Origin: Sphingomonas faeni
Lineage (GTDB): Bacteria > Pseudomonadota > Alphaproteobacteria > Sphingomonadales > Sphingomonadaceae
Direction of reading: 5' to 3'
Length of the DNA: 64,000 nt
Assembly (NCBI RefSeq): GCF_003053745.1
Contig: NZ_QAYE01000004.1
Location: forward strand, 186,001-250,000
Below, piece by piece: positions 16,073 through 24,934 of this stretch. Every line of letters begins with the position of its first letter. Within the stretch, counting starts at the first letter, position 1. The translations under genes were made by a program, and so were the position numbers. The notes below the pieces were generated by a model. That model was not told the origin of the DNA and did not search any database. It saw only the letters and a list, made by a program, of their open reading frames with translations.

Positions 16073-17848
16073 ATGGCAATGGCACTCGACCCTCTTCCCG
16101 ATCTCCAGCGCATCTTCGGCTTTCCTGATTTTCGTGGGGTGCAGCGCGATGTCGTCGACCGGGTGCTCGCGGGGCAGCGGACGCTGGCTGTCATGCCGAC
16201 GGGGGCGGGGAAGTCGCTGTGTTACCAGTTGCCGGCAACGATGCTGGAGGGGACGTGCGTGGTCGTGTCGCCGCTGATCGCGCTGATGCATGACCAGTTG
16301 CGGGCCGCCACTGCTGTTGGGATCAAGGCGGCTACGCTGACGTCGGTCGATACCAATCGCGAGGAGACGATCGCGCGGTTTCGGGCGGGCGATCTGGACC
16401 TGCTGTATGTTGCGCCGGAGCGGGCTTCGAACGAGAGTTTTCGGAACCTGCTAAGCCAGGCCAAACTCAGCCTCTTTGCGATCGACGAGGCGCATTGCGT
16501 CAGCGAGTGGGGGCATGATTTCCGGCCGGACTACCGGTTGCTGCGGCCTCTGCTCGACAGCTTTCCGGATGTGCCGCGCCTCGCGCTGACGGCAACCGCG
16601 GACGCGCATACGCGGGCGGATATCCTCGAGCAGCTGGGGATTTCGCAGGAGGGGCTCATCGTGTCGGGGTTCGACCGGCCGAACATCCGCTATGCGATTT
16701 CGGGGCGCGACAACGTCAACCGGCAGATCGCGGATATCCTGGAGAAGATACCGGGGCCGGGGATCGTCTATGCGCAGACGCGCGCGGCGACCGAGAAGTT
16801 GGCGGAGGCGCTGGGGCGGAGCGGGCGGCCGACGCGGGCCTATCATGCGGGGCTCGATCCGCAGGTGCGTGCGAAGAACCAAGCCGATTTCGTCGCGAGC
16901 GAGGACATGGTGATCTGCGCCACGGTCGCGTTCGGGATGGGGATCGACAAGCCCGACGTGCGGTTCGTGGCGCATGCCGGGCTGCCGAAATCGATCGAGG
17001 CCTATTATCAGGAAACCGGGCGCGCGGGGCGTGATGGCGACCCGGCGATCGCGCATCTGTTCTGGGGTGCGGAAGATTTCGCGCGCGCTCGGCAGCGGAT
17101 TGGCGAGGTGGAGCCCGAGCGGCAGGCGGGCGAGCGGCAGCGGCTGACCGCGATGGGCGGGCTGGTCGAGACGGCCGGGTGTCGGCGGCGGATTCTGCTC
17201 AAGTATTTCGGCGAGGAGCGGCTCGAGGATTGCGGGAATTGCGACAATTGCCTCGGCAACGTCGATGCGGTGGATGCGACGGAGACCGCGCGGAAATTCC
17301 TGTCGGCGGTGTTCCGGACCGGGCAGATGTACGGTGTGGGGTATATCGAGGGCATCCTGACGGGCGTGTCCAGCGAGCGCAGCCTGATGAACGGGCACGA
17401 GGCGCTGTCGGTGTACGGGATCGTCGAGGGCGACGAGGTGGCGTTGCTGAAGCCTGTGTCGCGGGCGCTGATGCTGAAGGATGCGTTGCGCACCAATCCT
17501 CATGGGGGCCTCGAGTTCGGACCGGCGGCGAAGGCTATCCTCAAGGGCGAGGCGGCGGTGTCGATCGTCGTTCCGCCCAAGCGCGAGCGGCGGCGCAAGG
17601 GTGCAGTTGGCGCTGTGCCGAACCCCGTGGACGATCCGCTGTTCGAGGCGTTGCGCGTGCGGCGGCGCGATCTGGCGAAGGAAGCGGGCGTTCCACCGTA
17701 TGTCATCTTCCACGATTCGGTGTTGCGTGACATTGCGCGGCAGCGGCCGGCGTCGCGTGCCGAGTTGAGCCTGTTATCAGGCATTGGCGCGCGCAAGCTC
17801 GACGCCTATGGGGATGCCTTCCTCCAGGTCATCCGCGAGTCCGCATGA
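16073..17848 (+). CDS. recQ: ATP-dependent DNA helicase RecQ
   Basis: 591 aa, a typical RecQ. Walker A PTGAGKS is at residues 42-48 and the DEAH box at 138-141. The helicase C-terminal motif region includes VAFGMGIDKPDVR and QETGRAGRDG. A zinc-binding cysteine set (CRRRILLKYFGE, CGNCDNC) and a C-terminal HRDC domain follow. RecQ unwinds recombination intermediates and stalled forks. ATG 16073 is preferred to ATG 16079 and to upstream frames. Its stop overlaps the next gene (ATGA at 17845-17848), making a three-gene coupled operon. Confidence 0.95.
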   Translation: MAMALDPLPDLQRIFGFPDFRGVQRDVVDRVLAGQRTLAVMPTGAGKSLCYQLPATMLEGTCVVVSPLIALMHDQLRAATAVGIKAATLTSVDTNREETIARFRAGDLDLLYVAPERASNESFRNLLSQAKLSLFAIDEAHCVSEWGHDFRPDYRLLRPLLDSFPDVPRLALTATADAHTRADILEQLGISQEGLIVSGFDRPNIRYAISGRDNVNRQIADILEKIPGPGIVYAQTRAATEKLAEALGRSGRPTRAYHAGLDPQVRAKNQADFVASEDMVICATVAFGMGIDKPDVRFVAHAGLPKSIEAYYQETGRAGRDGDPAIAHLFWGAEDFARARQRIGEVEPERQAGERQRLTAMGGLVETAGCRRRILLKYFGEERLEDCGNCDNCLGNVDAVDATETARKFLSAVFRTGQMYGVGYIEGILTGVSSERSLMNGHEALSVYGIVEGDEVALLKPVSRALMLKDALRTNPHGGLEFGPAAKAILKGEAAVSIVVPPKRERRRKGAVGAVPNPVDDPLFEALRVRRRDLAKEAGVPPYVIFHDSVLRDIARQRPASRAELSLLSGIGARKLDAYGDAFLQVIRESA

Positions 17849-18273
17849 TACGGCAAATAAACGAAAGTATTTCGGTCGCGCCACAGATCGCGGTCGAGCA
17901 GGTCGCGGAGATCGCCGCGGCGGGGTTCAAGACGATCGTCAACAACCGACCGGACGACGAGGATGCGGGGCAGCCTTCGGGTGATGCGATCCGCGCCGCG
18001 GCGGAAGCGGCCGGGCTGAAATACGTCTCGATCCCGGTGACGCATGCGGGGTTCTCGCATCCGCAGATCGACGCGATGACGCAGGCGCTGACGGATTCGG
18101 ACGGGCCCGTGCTGGCCTATTGCCGGTCGGGGACGCGGAGTTGCAATTTGTGGGCGCTGGCGGCGGCGAAGGCGGGGCGCAACCCGAACCTGTTGCTCGC
18201 GCAGGCCGAGGACGCCGGATATGACCTGCGCGGAATCCGACCGATGCTGGACGCGCTCGCAGGGCCGCGATGA
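17845..18273 (+). CDS. TIGR01244/DUF442 family phosphatase-like protein
   Basis: 142 aa. It matches the beta-lactamase-hydrolase-like (DUF442) group of dual-specificity-phosphatase folds: TIVNNRPDDEDAGQP near residue 32 and the catalytic P-loop AYCRSGTRS near residue 92, whose Cys and Arg form the active site. Related domains are fused to rhodanese or persulfide dioxygenase proteins in sulfide metabolism, so a sulfur-related role is possible. It begins within the recQ stop and ends within the next start (18270-18273). Confidence 0.8.
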   Translation: MIRQINESISVAPQIAVEQVAEIAAAGFKTIVNNRPDDEDAGQPSGDAIRAAAEAAGLKYVSIPVTHAGFSHPQIDAMTQALTDSDGPVLAYCRSGTRSCNLWALAAAKAGRNPNLLLAQAEDAGYDLRGIRPMLDALAGPR

Positions 18274-18668
18274 CGCCTGCCATCGTCGGCGGCATCGTGG
18301 CCGTCGTTGTGCTGCTGCTCGCCGCCTTGGGATGGGTAGTCGTGCGGATGCGGCGGGTCGTGAAGATCGAGACTCCGGAAGAGGCGGCGGACGCGGCGCA
18401 GGCGCAGCTTCGCGGGTTTGCGGTGGCTGGCGCTGTCGTCGGCGCGGACGGGCAGGGCGCGCTGGCGATCGCGGATGACGGGCGGGTTGCTGCGGTGAAG
18501 CGGATCGGCAAGACCCTGACGGTGCGCGAGGTATCGTGGCGGACGGTGCGCGCGACGCACGAGGGGATATTGGTCGAGACCGGGGACAAGGCGCTGGGCG
18601 CGGTGATGCTCGCGCAGGTCGACGTCCTCGATATCCGCAGGTTGGCGCCGAAGAGCGTGCGGGTCTAG
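18270..18668 (+). CDS. Membrane-anchored protein, hypothetical
   Basis: 132 aa. One N-terminal transmembrane helix (AIVGGIVAVVVLLLAALGW) is followed by a short basic stretch and a soluble domain of about 100 residues rich in beta-strand pattern (ALAIADDGRVAAVKRIG). It is the third gene of the recQ operon with a four-base overlap. No family recognised; no catalytic motif seen. Confidence 0.65.
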   Translation: MTPAIVGGIVAVVVLLLAALGWVVVRMRRVVKIETPEEAADAAQAQLRGFAVAGAVVGADGQGALAIADDGRVAAVKRIGKTLTVREVSWRTVRATHEGILVETGDKALGAVMLAQVDVLDIRRLAPKSVRV

Positions 18669-18752
18669 CGAGCCATACGCGCCGCGGTCATTCTGCGGCA
18701 GCGGTCCTGACGCTTGCGGAACGTTTCTCGTTTCGACGCGTCGCCGCAGTAG

Positions 18753-20609
18753 ATGAGAAGATGGGTCGCCAAGCGCTGGGTGAAAGTCACCGGCATCGTC
18801 GTCGTGGCCGTGATGGCTACGGTCATAATCGGGCTCGCCGTGTTCCCCTGGGGATCGCTGAAAGGCGTGATCGAGCGGCAGCTGACCGCGCGCTTTGGCC
18901 GGCCGGTGACGATCGGCGGGATCGAGCGCGTCGACGGGTTCGGTTTCTCGCCGACGATCCGCATCACGCAGGTGCGCATTCCGCAGGCGGCATGGGCCGG
19001 CAGCGGCGATTTCGTGCGGTTGCGCGAGGCGGAGGCGACGTTCTCCGCGCTATCGCTGTTGAAGGGCGGGTTCGGGCCGCGCGACGTGAAGGCGTCCGGA
19101 CTGTACCTGGCGCTGGTGCGTGACAAGCAGGGGCGGACCAACTGGGATCGGCCGGGCAAGGCCAAGAGCGGCGGCAGTTCGAACGACCTGCAGGGTCTCG
19201 TCATCCGCGACAGCGTGATCTCGTACCGCGATGCCAAGCAGGGGCGGCAAGTCACCGCGCAGTTCTCGTCCGATCCGGTTGCGGGCATCCGCGCGAATGG
19301 CACCGGCACCGTGCGTGGTGCGGCGGTGCGGATCGCGGTCTCAGGGCCGTCGATCGAGCGATCGCAGGGCAAGCCTTGGCCGTTCACCGCGTCGATCGAC
19401 GGGGACAGACTGTCGATATCGGCGAAGGGCGTGATGGACCGGCCGCTCGATACCGATGCGATGACACTCGACGTGACGGCGCGCGCGACCGACCTGAAGC
19501 TGATCGACGCGGTGATCGAGGCAGGGCTGTTCCGGACGCAGCCGGTGTCGTTCAGCGCGCACGTCCGCCACGATGCGCCGAAATGGACCATCACGCAGCT
19601 GAAGGGCGTGGTCGGGCGGTCGGATTTCGCAGGACATGTGACGGTCGACAAGCGGGACGGGCGGAGCAAGGTGAACGGCGACATCGTCTCGCGCCAGTTC
19701 GACTTCGCGGACCTGTCGTCGGACGAGGCGCAGGCCAAGGGCGCTGCGCTTGAGCGAGCGATCGGGCCGAGGCTGGTGCCGAATACGCGGATCGACATAG
19801 GCAAGATCGACAGCACCGATGCCGAGTTCGGGTTCCGCATCCAGCATATCGTCGCCGCGAAGGGCAAGTCGCCGATCGTGTCGGCCAAGGGGACGATCGC
19901 GATCGATCACCAGCTGCTGACGCTGGACCAGCTCGTCGCGAGGCTGCCGCAGGGGACCGTTACCGGCAAGGTCACGGTCGACCAGCGAGGCGATCGCAAG
20001 ACGCCGACCGTCGCGATCGACCTGCGGTTGCGGGGTAGCAGCGTACAGGCGCTGGCGGGCGGGCGCGGCGATTTCAGCGGGAACGTGAGTGCGCGGGTGC
20101 GGCTGAAGGGGCCGGGCGAGACGATCCGGGCTGCGGTCGGGAACGCCGATGGAAGCATCGGGTTCGTCGCGCGGGACGGGCAGTTGCCGCAGGGGATCGC
20201 GGCCGCGCTGGGGTTCGATGCGGCGCGCGCGTTGCTGGCGAAAGATGGCGAGCGCGCCGGGCTGCGCTGCGTGGTGGTGAAACTCGACGTGACGCGGGGG
20301 CGCGGGCGCGCCGATCCGATGATCGTCGATACCACCGCCAGCCAGTTGCGCGGGCAGGGGAGCGTAGTGTTTCCGTCCGAAGCGCTCAACATTCGGCTGA
20401 GTGGCGCGCCGAAGCAGAATGCGTTGCTCCAACTGCCGGGGTCGGCGTACATGACCGGGACGATCCAGCAGCCGAATGTGACAATCCCGCCGGAGGTGAA
20501 ATCCGTCGGCAATATCTTCAAGGCGATCGGCCGGGCGATCACCGGCAAGCAGGGGCCGACGGCTAGCGATGCGGACTGTTCGGGGTTGGCGGCACGAGCG
20601 CTGCGGTAG
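18753..20609 (+). CDS. AsmA family protein
   Basis: 618 aa. One N-terminal membrane helix (KVTGIVVVAVMATVIIGLAV) is followed by the conserved AsmA start: LKGVIERQLTARFGRPVTIGG and FSPTIRITQVRI. The long repetitive beta-rich body has a C-terminal AsmA-type region (GSIGFVARDG, ASQLRGQGSVVF). AsmA-like proteins form hydrophobic grooves bridging inner and outer membranes and support lipid transport and outer-membrane assembly. The protein should sit in the inner membrane with its body in the periplasm. A terminator serving the opposite gene lies just downstream. Confidence 0.85.
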   Translation: MRRWVAKRWVKVTGIVVVAVMATVIIGLAVFPWGSLKGVIERQLTARFGRPVTIGGIERVDGFGFSPTIRITQVRIPQAAWAGSGDFVRLREAEATFSALSLLKGGFGPRDVKASGLYLALVRDKQGRTNWDRPGKAKSGGSSNDLQGLVIRDSVISYRDAKQGRQVTAQFSSDPVAGIRANGTGTVRGAAVRIAVSGPSIERSQGKPWPFTASIDGDRLSISAKGVMDRPLDTDAMTLDVTARATDLKLIDAVIEAGLFRTQPVSFSAHVRHDAPKWTITQLKGVVGRSDFAGHVTVDKRDGRSKVNGDIVSRQFDFADLSSDEAQAKGAALERAIGPRLVPNTRIDIGKIDSTDAEFGFRIQHIVAAKGKSPIVSAKGTIAIDHQLLTLDQLVARLPQGTVTGKVTVDQRGDRKTPTVAIDLRLRGSSVQALAGGRGDFSGNVSARVRLKGPGETIRAAVGNADGSIGFVARDGQLPQGIAAALGFDAARALLAKDGERAGLRCVVVKLDVTRGRGRADPMIVDTTASQLRGQGSVVFPSEALNIRLSGAPKQNALLQLPGSAYMTGTIQQPNVTIPPEVKSVGNIFKAIGRAITGKQGPTASDADCSGLAARALR

Positions 20610-20628
20610 GCTGAGACGTCAGCGGATA

Positions 20629-20662
20629 TAAAAAACCCCGCCCCGCTGGGTGCGGGACGGGG
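20629..20662 (-). terminator. Intrinsic terminator of the cell-wall hydrolase gene
   Basis: A strong G/C hairpin (arms 20636-20646 and 20652-20662 with one A/C mismatch) is followed on the minus strand by TTTTTTATAT. It sits 26 bp beyond the stop of the minus-strand gene at 20689. Confidence 0.85.
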
Positions 20663-20688
20663 GCGGACTTCAGCGATATCCGGGGATA

Positions 20689-21348
20689 TCAGCGATAGAA
20701 GATGTGGTTGCCGATCGAGGCGACCTTGATCGCGCGGACGCTGGGGCGGCGATCGGGGGTGTTGAAGTAGAGCGCCTTGTCAGCCGGGCTGTTCCACGCA
20801 TCGGCGAGGGCAACCTTGGCGACCGCGATCGCGGTGCGGTAGGCGGTGCCGGCGTTGATGTTGGGGATCTGGCCACCGCGGACGAAGCTGAACTGGCCGC
20901 GCTGCTTGACGACGGCGCAGACGTTGGCGGGGAAACGACCCGACTTGGCGCGGTTGATGATGACTTCGGCGACGGCGAGCTGGCCGGTCAGCGGCTCACC
21001 CTTGGATTCGAAGTAGATTGCGCCGGCAAGGCACTGAAGCGCTTCGTCGGCGGCGGCGCTATCCTGCGCGGCGACGGCCTGGGCGAGCGTGTCGAATTCT
21101 TCGGCTTCTGCGACGACAGGGCTGACTGCGGTGTTCTCGGCGTTCGTCTCGACAGGTGCGACGGTCGTTGCAACTGGAGCGATCTGCGGAACATTCTGCG
21201 GCAAGAGCGCGTTTAGATTGGCAAGAGCAGTGAGATTGGTGGTCGAGCGATCGATACCGGTTGCCTGACCGGGAGCGCTGTTGCCGAGCAGGCCGGCGAG
21301 AGAGAAGGTCATGACTGCGATCGTCGCAGCCCGCTGAAGAATCGTCAT
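20689..21348 (-). CDS. Cell-wall hydrolase (SleB/Hydrolase_2 family)
   Basis: 219 aa. A signal-like N-terminus (AATIAVMTFSLAGLLGNSA) is followed by a low-complexity linker and a C-terminal Hydrolase_2 (PF07486) domain: CLAGAIYFESKGEPLTGQLA (starting near residue 105), INRAKSGRFP, CAVVKQRGQFSF and ALYFN. The glutamate in YFES is the expected catalytic acid. These enzymes cleave peptidoglycan as lytic transglycosylases or glucosaminidases and act in the periplasm. It is a single-gene unit with its own terminator. Confidence 0.88.
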   Translation of the reverse strand: MTILQRAATIAVMTFSLAGLLGNSAPGQATGIDRSTTNLTALANLNALLPQNVPQIAPVATTVAPVETNAENTAVSPVVAEAEEFDTLAQAVAAQDSAAADEALQCLAGAIYFESKGEPLTGQLAVAEVIINRAKSGRFPANVCAVVKQRGQFSFVRGGQIPNINAGTAYRTAIAVAKVALADAWNSPADKALYFNTPDRRPSVRAIKVASIGNHIFYR

Positions 21349-21501
21349 TCAAACTTATTCAGATGCGGTTGGACCGCGGAAGCAATCGTACGAGCCGATC
21401 GTCCAGGCATCCCCCCGACTGCGTAACTGATCCGGATCGCACCCGTCCCAGCACAACGCCAATCAATGTTGCAATTCCCCTCTATTGGGGGGGCTTTCGA
21501 G

Positions 21502-21828
21502 TCAATCGTCGAGGATCGTTTCAGCGGCGAACCGTTCCGCCGCTGCGATGTCCACCTCGATTACCCAGAGATCCGGGTCGCTTGCGCGGCGGCGATGCCA
21601 ATATCCGTCGAGGTCTTCGAGTGGGGTGGAGTCGATCAGCGCGGTCCGGCCGTCGGGTCCGATGCCGCGTTCCAGCAGGCGGGGAGGGGCGCCCTTGTCG
21701 ACCGCGATGACCAGGATGGCGCCGCCTTGCGGGTCTCCCTTCGCTATTACCGCGCCGAAGCCGCCGGCGTCGTTGACGCGCCGCAACAGGGCGCTGACGA
21801 GGACTCCGCTGGGGAGACGACCGCTCAT
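21502..21828 (-). CDS. DUF1491 family protein
   Basis: 108 aa. It matches the alphaproteobacterial DUF1491 family (PF07372): SGVLVSALLRRVNDAGGFGAV at the start and DSTPLEDLDGYWHRRRASDP in the second half. Function unknown. It starts within the stop of the thioesterase gene (overlap 21825-21828), so the two are translationally coupled. Confidence 0.85.
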   Translation of the reverse strand: MSGRLPSGVLVSALLRRVNDAGGFGAVIAKGDPQGGAILVIAVDKGAPPRLLERGIGPDGRTALIDSTPLEDLDGYWHRRRASDPDLWVIEVDIAAAERFAAETILDD

Positions 21829-22292
21829 GCTGCGCTGCGGTATCCGGGGAGACCAGCGAGTGCGATCCGGGAGCGCATGAACGTGCCCGTGCCTCTTGCC
21901 GCTTCTTCACCGTCGGCGTCGATCAGCCGCGCGTCCGCGACGAACACACGCCGCTTGCCGCTGATCCAGCGTCCTTCGGCGATCACGGGGCCGACTTTCA
22001 GCGGACGCGTGAGGAGCAGGTTGAAGGCGGTGGTGAGCAGGAAACGGTCGGTGACCAGGCTGTTGCAGGCATAGAAGGCGGCATCGTCGAGCATCTTGAA
22101 ATAGCTCGTGCCGTGCGCGGCGCCGCCGGCGTGGTAGTGGCGCTCGTCGATCGTGAAATGGATGCGCGCGACGCCGGCTTCGGGGATTTCGAGTGAGGAG
22201 TCGAAGAAGCGGTTGATCGGGGCTTGGGCGTAAAGCGACTCCAGTGCGCGGAAATGTGCGTCTGCGCCTGCCGTGTTTGGCGTGTCAGACAT
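21825..22292 (-). CDS. PaaI-family acyl-CoA thioesterase
   Basis: 155 aa hot-dog-fold protein. The active region HYHAGGAAHGTSYFKMLDDAA resembles the HxxGxxHGG-type motif of PaaI thioesterases, with the catalytic Asp in KMLDDAAF. The second strand region FNLLLTRPLKVGPVIAEG is also typical. It should hydrolyse acyl-CoA thioesters in the cytoplasm; the acyl specificity is unknown. It is upstream partner of DUF1491. A 40-bp perfect inverted repeat lies on its 5' side. Confidence 0.85.
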   Translation of the reverse strand: MSDTPNTAGADAHFRALESLYAQAPINRFFDSSLEIPEAGVARIHFTIDERHYHAGGAAHGTSYFKMLDDAAFYACNSLVTDRFLLTTAFNLLLTRPLKVGPVIAEGRWISGKRRVFVADARLIDADGEEAARGTGTFMRSRIALAGLPGYRSAA

Positions 22293-22317
22293 TCGCGTCG
22301 CTCGCGACTAGCCACGC

Positions 22318-22404
22318 CCCGTCATCCTGACGAAAGTCAGGACCCAGAGCCACGAAGGCCTGTTCTTCGTGGCTCTGGGTCCTGACTTTCGTCAGGATGA
22401 CGGG
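22318..22404. repeat. Perfect 40-bp inverted repeat (family E)
   Basis: Arm 1 (22318-22357) and arm 2 (22365-22404) are perfect reverse complements across a 7-nt loop; the outer ends read CCCGTCATCCTGACG and its complement. It lies between ptsN and the thioesterase gene, both on the minus strand. Perfect arms suggest recent insertion or active gene conversion. Confidence 0.95.
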
Positions 22405-22420
22405 ATGGTGTGCGAGCGCC

Positions 22421-22888
22421 TCACGCGGCATCGCGGACCTCGTCGGCGGTGAACAGCGCGTAGACCGCGTCGGGCGAACCGCCGCCGCGCAGTTTCTCGA
22501 GGAATGCCTTGTCGCGCAGGCGTCGCGAGACGCGGGCGAGCGCCTTCAGGTGGACCGCGCCGGCATCGGTGGGGGAAAGCAGCATGAAGACGAGATCGAC
22601 GGGGAGATCGTCGACCGCCTGGAAGTCGACAGGCTCTGCCAGCCGCGCGAAGACGCCGGTCACCTGCGCGAGCCCTTCGAGCTTGGCGTGCGGGATGGCG
22701 ACGCCGCCCCCGAACCCGGTGGAGCCGAGCTTCTCGCGTGCCGCCAGCCGATCGGCGATCATCTTGGGGTCGGCATCGAGTATCTCAGACGCAACCGTGG
22801 CGAGATGCTGGAACACTGCCTTCTTGTTTTTGGCAATCACGCCCGTCTGCACTGCGTCGGGACGCAGCATATCACTGAAATCGGTCAT
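22421..22888 (-). CDS. ptsN: PTS IIA-like nitrogen-regulatory protein PtsN
   Basis: 155 aa from ATG 22886-22888. A TTG three codons upstream is possible but lacks a better site. It contains an EIIA-Ntr domain with the phosphorylatable histidine in GGGVAIPHAKLEGL and PVDLVFMLLSP. It is the terminal acceptor of the PTS-Ntr phosphorelay, which in Proteobacteria modulates potassium, nitrogen and stress responses. It follows hpf on the same strand, the conserved rpoN-hpf-ptsN arrangement without rpoN. A hairpin terminator in the hpf-ptsN gap may reduce read-through. Confidence 0.92.
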   Translation of the reverse strand: MTDFSDMLRPDAVQTGVIAKNKKAVFQHLATVASEILDADPKMIADRLAAREKLGSTGFGGGVAIPHAKLEGLAQVTGVFARLAEPVDFQAVDDLPVDLVFMLLSPTDAGAVHLKALARVSRRLRDKAFLEKLRGGGSPDAVYALFTADEVRDAA

Positions 22889-22948
22889 TGTGTTCAATGT
22901 CTCAAGCGCCCCCGCGCGCGTCCGCCTTAGCGGGTTGCGCGGGGGCGT

Positions 22949-22977
22949 AAAGGCGCGGCCTTGAGACGCGCGCCTTT
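22949..22977 (-). terminator. Terminator-like hairpin after hpf
   Basis: Arms AAAGGCGCG (22949-22957) and CGCGCCTTT (22969-22977) pair perfectly across 11 nt, starting 13 bp beyond the hpf stop. On the minus strand the stem ends in TTT and then ACGCC, so termination may be partial, leaving some read-through into ptsN. Confidence 0.6.
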
Positions 22978-22989
22978 ATGGACCCTTCT

Positions 22990-23589
22990 TTATTGGGCCG
23001 GGGTGGCCGCTGCGCGCTGTGGCTCGACCCAACCGATCGTGCCATCGCCGCGGCGATAGACCATGTTGTGCGCGCCGGTGCCCGCATTCATGAACAGCAG
23101 CGCGGCGGTGTTGCGCAGATCGAGCATCATCACCGCGTCGGACACGCTGGCCTCGGGGATATCGACGCGCGTTTCGGCGATGATCAGCGGTGCGTCCGCG
23201 ACATCGTCTTCCTCGATGCTTTCCTGGAACAGCGTGTAGCCGGCATTGTCGTAGCCGTTGCTCTCGGCAATCGCGACCGCTTCGCCAGCATGGCGATCCT
23301 TCAGGCGGCGCATGTAGCGGCGGAGCTGGGTCTCGATCTTGGCGGCGGCGGCATCGAACGCGGCGCGCGCGTCATAGGCGTCGCCGTGGCCCTTGATAAC
23401 GAGGCCCTTCATCACGTGCGAAACGATGTCGCATTTGAAGCCGGCGTCGTGCGGGCCCTTGCCGAATGTGACTTCCGCCGAGATGGCGCGCGAGAAATAC
23501 TTGTCGGCGATACCCTGGAGTCGGTCTTCCACGTGGCTGTTGAGTGCTTCGCCAGTGTCAACCTGATGACCAGAAATCCGGATATCCAT
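22990..23589 (-). CDS. hpf: Ribosome hibernation promoting factor, long form
   Basis: 199 aa from ATG 23587-23589, which has AGGAGACGACA upstream; a longer frame to 23640 is not needed. The N-terminal S30AE domain starts MDIRISGHQVDTGEAL and has basic helices (KIETQLRRYMRRLKDRH). The C-terminal domain (IIAETRVDIPEASVSDAVMM) is the dimerisation module of long HPF, which pairs 70S ribosomes as 100S in stationary phase. It is encoded just before ptsN. Confidence 0.92.
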   Translation of the reverse strand: MDIRISGHQVDTGEALNSHVEDRLQGIADKYFSRAISAEVTFGKGPHDAGFKCDIVSHVMKGLVIKGHGDAYDARAAFDAAAAKIETQLRRYMRRLKDRHAGEAVAIAESNGYDNAGYTLFQESIEEDDVADAPLIIAETRVDIPEASVSDAVMMLDLRNTAALLFMNAGTGAHNMVYRRGDGTIGWVEPQRAAATPAQ

Positions 23590-23650
23590 TGTCGTCTCCT
23601 TGTCGGCGTTACAGTCTTCGGGCGGTCCTATTGGCTCCACCCTGCCAGCG

Positions 23651-24343
23651 TCATCCGGACGCCACGGCCCCCCAGATCGGATCCTTGATCCCCTTCATAA
23701 ACGCAGCATGGGCCGCAAGGTCTCCCTCGCTCACCGCGAAAACGCGGGCGGGGCGAACGACCCGAGGCGCCTGTGCGACGATCGGAGTCGCGGCGGTGCT
23801 GCCGGTATCGCCGAGCAGGCCGAGACCGATCTGGCGGCCACCCATCAGCTCGACATAGACCTGCGCGAGCAACTGTGCGTCGAGCAGCGCGCCGTGCAGG
23901 ACGCGGTGGCTGCGATCGATTCCGAAGCGCGAGCAGAGTGCGTCGAGCGAATGCTTGGCGCCGGGGTGGCGGCTGCGCGCGATCTGCAGCGTGTCGACCA
24001 TCCGCTTCATGTGGACGATCTGGCGGCCGCACTTGGTCAGCTCGCCGTTGAGGAACGAGAAGTCGAAGCCGGCATTGTGCGCGATCATCGGCGCGTCGCC
24101 GACGAATTCCAGCAGGTCCTCGACCGCGTCGGCGAACTTCGGCTTGTCGGAGAGGAACTGCGCGCTCAGCCCGTGGACGTTGAACGCCTCGACCGGCATG
24201 TCGCGTTCGGGGTGGTAATAGGCGTGGAAGGTGCGGCCGGTCTCGACCCGGTTGAGCATCTCGACGCAGCCGATTTCGACCATGCGGTCGCCGCCGGAAA
24301 AACTGAGCCCGGTGGTTTCGGTATCGAAGACGATCTCACGCAT
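23651..24343 (-). CDS. dnaQ: DNA polymerase III epsilon subunit (proofreading exonuclease)
   Basis: 230 aa. The 3'-5' exonuclease motifs are in order: ExoI FDTETTGL (residues 6-13, catalytic D7 and E9), ExoII HNAGFDFSFLN (near 90) and ExoIII HGALLDAQLLAQ (near 150). A C-terminal tail would bind the alpha subunit. It edits replication errors within Pol III. It is 15 bp downstream of coaE in the run ppsR-maf-aroE-coaE-dnaQ, the same order known beside the Caulobacter origin. Confidence 0.95.
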   Translation of the reverse strand: MREIVFDTETTGLSFSGGDRMVEIGCVEMLNRVETGRTFHAYYHPERDMPVEAFNVHGLSAQFLSDKPKFADAVEDLLEFVGDAPMIAHNAGFDFSFLNGELTKCGRQIVHMKRMVDTLQIARSRHPGAKHSLDALCSRFGIDRSHRVLHGALLDAQLLAQVYVELMGGRQIGLGLLGDTGSTAATPIVAQAPRVVRPARVFAVSEGDLAAHAAFMKGIKDPIWGAVASG

Positions 24344-24358
24344 CCCGATGGTATCGGC

Positions 24359-24934
24359 TCAGATTTCCAAGGATGCAAGCACCGCCCGGACTTGCGCGCG
24401 GGTTGCGTCGAAGCTGGTGTCGGTGTGGATGACGTGATTCGCACGGGCGCGTTTCTCGGCGTCGGGGGTCTGGCGCGCGAGGATCGCGGCGAACTTCTCC
24501 ACGGTCATGCCGGGGCGGGCGAGGACGCGGGCGCGCTGGACGTCGGGGGCGGCGGAGACGACGACGATCAGGTCGACGTTGCGGTCGCCACCCGTCTCGA
24601 ACAGCAGGGGGACGTCGAAGACGACTCGCTGGCCGGCGTGCTTGGCGAGGAAAGCGGCGCGTTCTTCGCCGACGGCGGGGTGGACGATCGCTTCGAGGCG
24701 CTTGATGGCGGCGTCGTTGCCGAAGACCGCCGCGCCGAGTTTCGCGCGATCGACTGCGCCGTCGATGGTCGTGCCGGGGAAGGCGGCTTCGATTGTGGGG
24801 ACAAGTCGACCGCCGATGCCTTGCAAGCGGTGGACGGTGGCGTCGGCGTCGAACACGGGGACGGCCTCGTCGGCGAACATCGCGGCGACGGCCGACTTGC
24901 CCATGCCGATCGATCCGGTGAGGCCGATGATCAT
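24359..24934 (-). CDS. coaE: Dephospho-CoA kinase
   Basis: 191 aa. Walker [12 protein letters not shown] is at residues 4-14, followed by [10 protein letters not shown] and [11 protein letters not shown], the CoaE substrate-binding motifs. It phosphorylates dephospho-CoA in the last step of coenzyme A synthesis. Its ATG overlaps the aroE stop (24931-24934), so translation is coupled. Confidence 0.95.
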   Translation of the reverse strand: MIIGLTGSIGMGKSAVAAMFADEAVPVFDADATVHRLQGIGGRLVPTIEAAFPGTTIDGAVDRAKLGAAVFGNDAAIKRLEAIVHPAVGEERAAFLAKHAGQRVVFDVPLLFETGGDRNVDLIVVVSAAPDVQRARVLARPGMTVEKFAAILARQTPDAEKRARANHVIHTDTSFDATRAQVRAVLASLEI

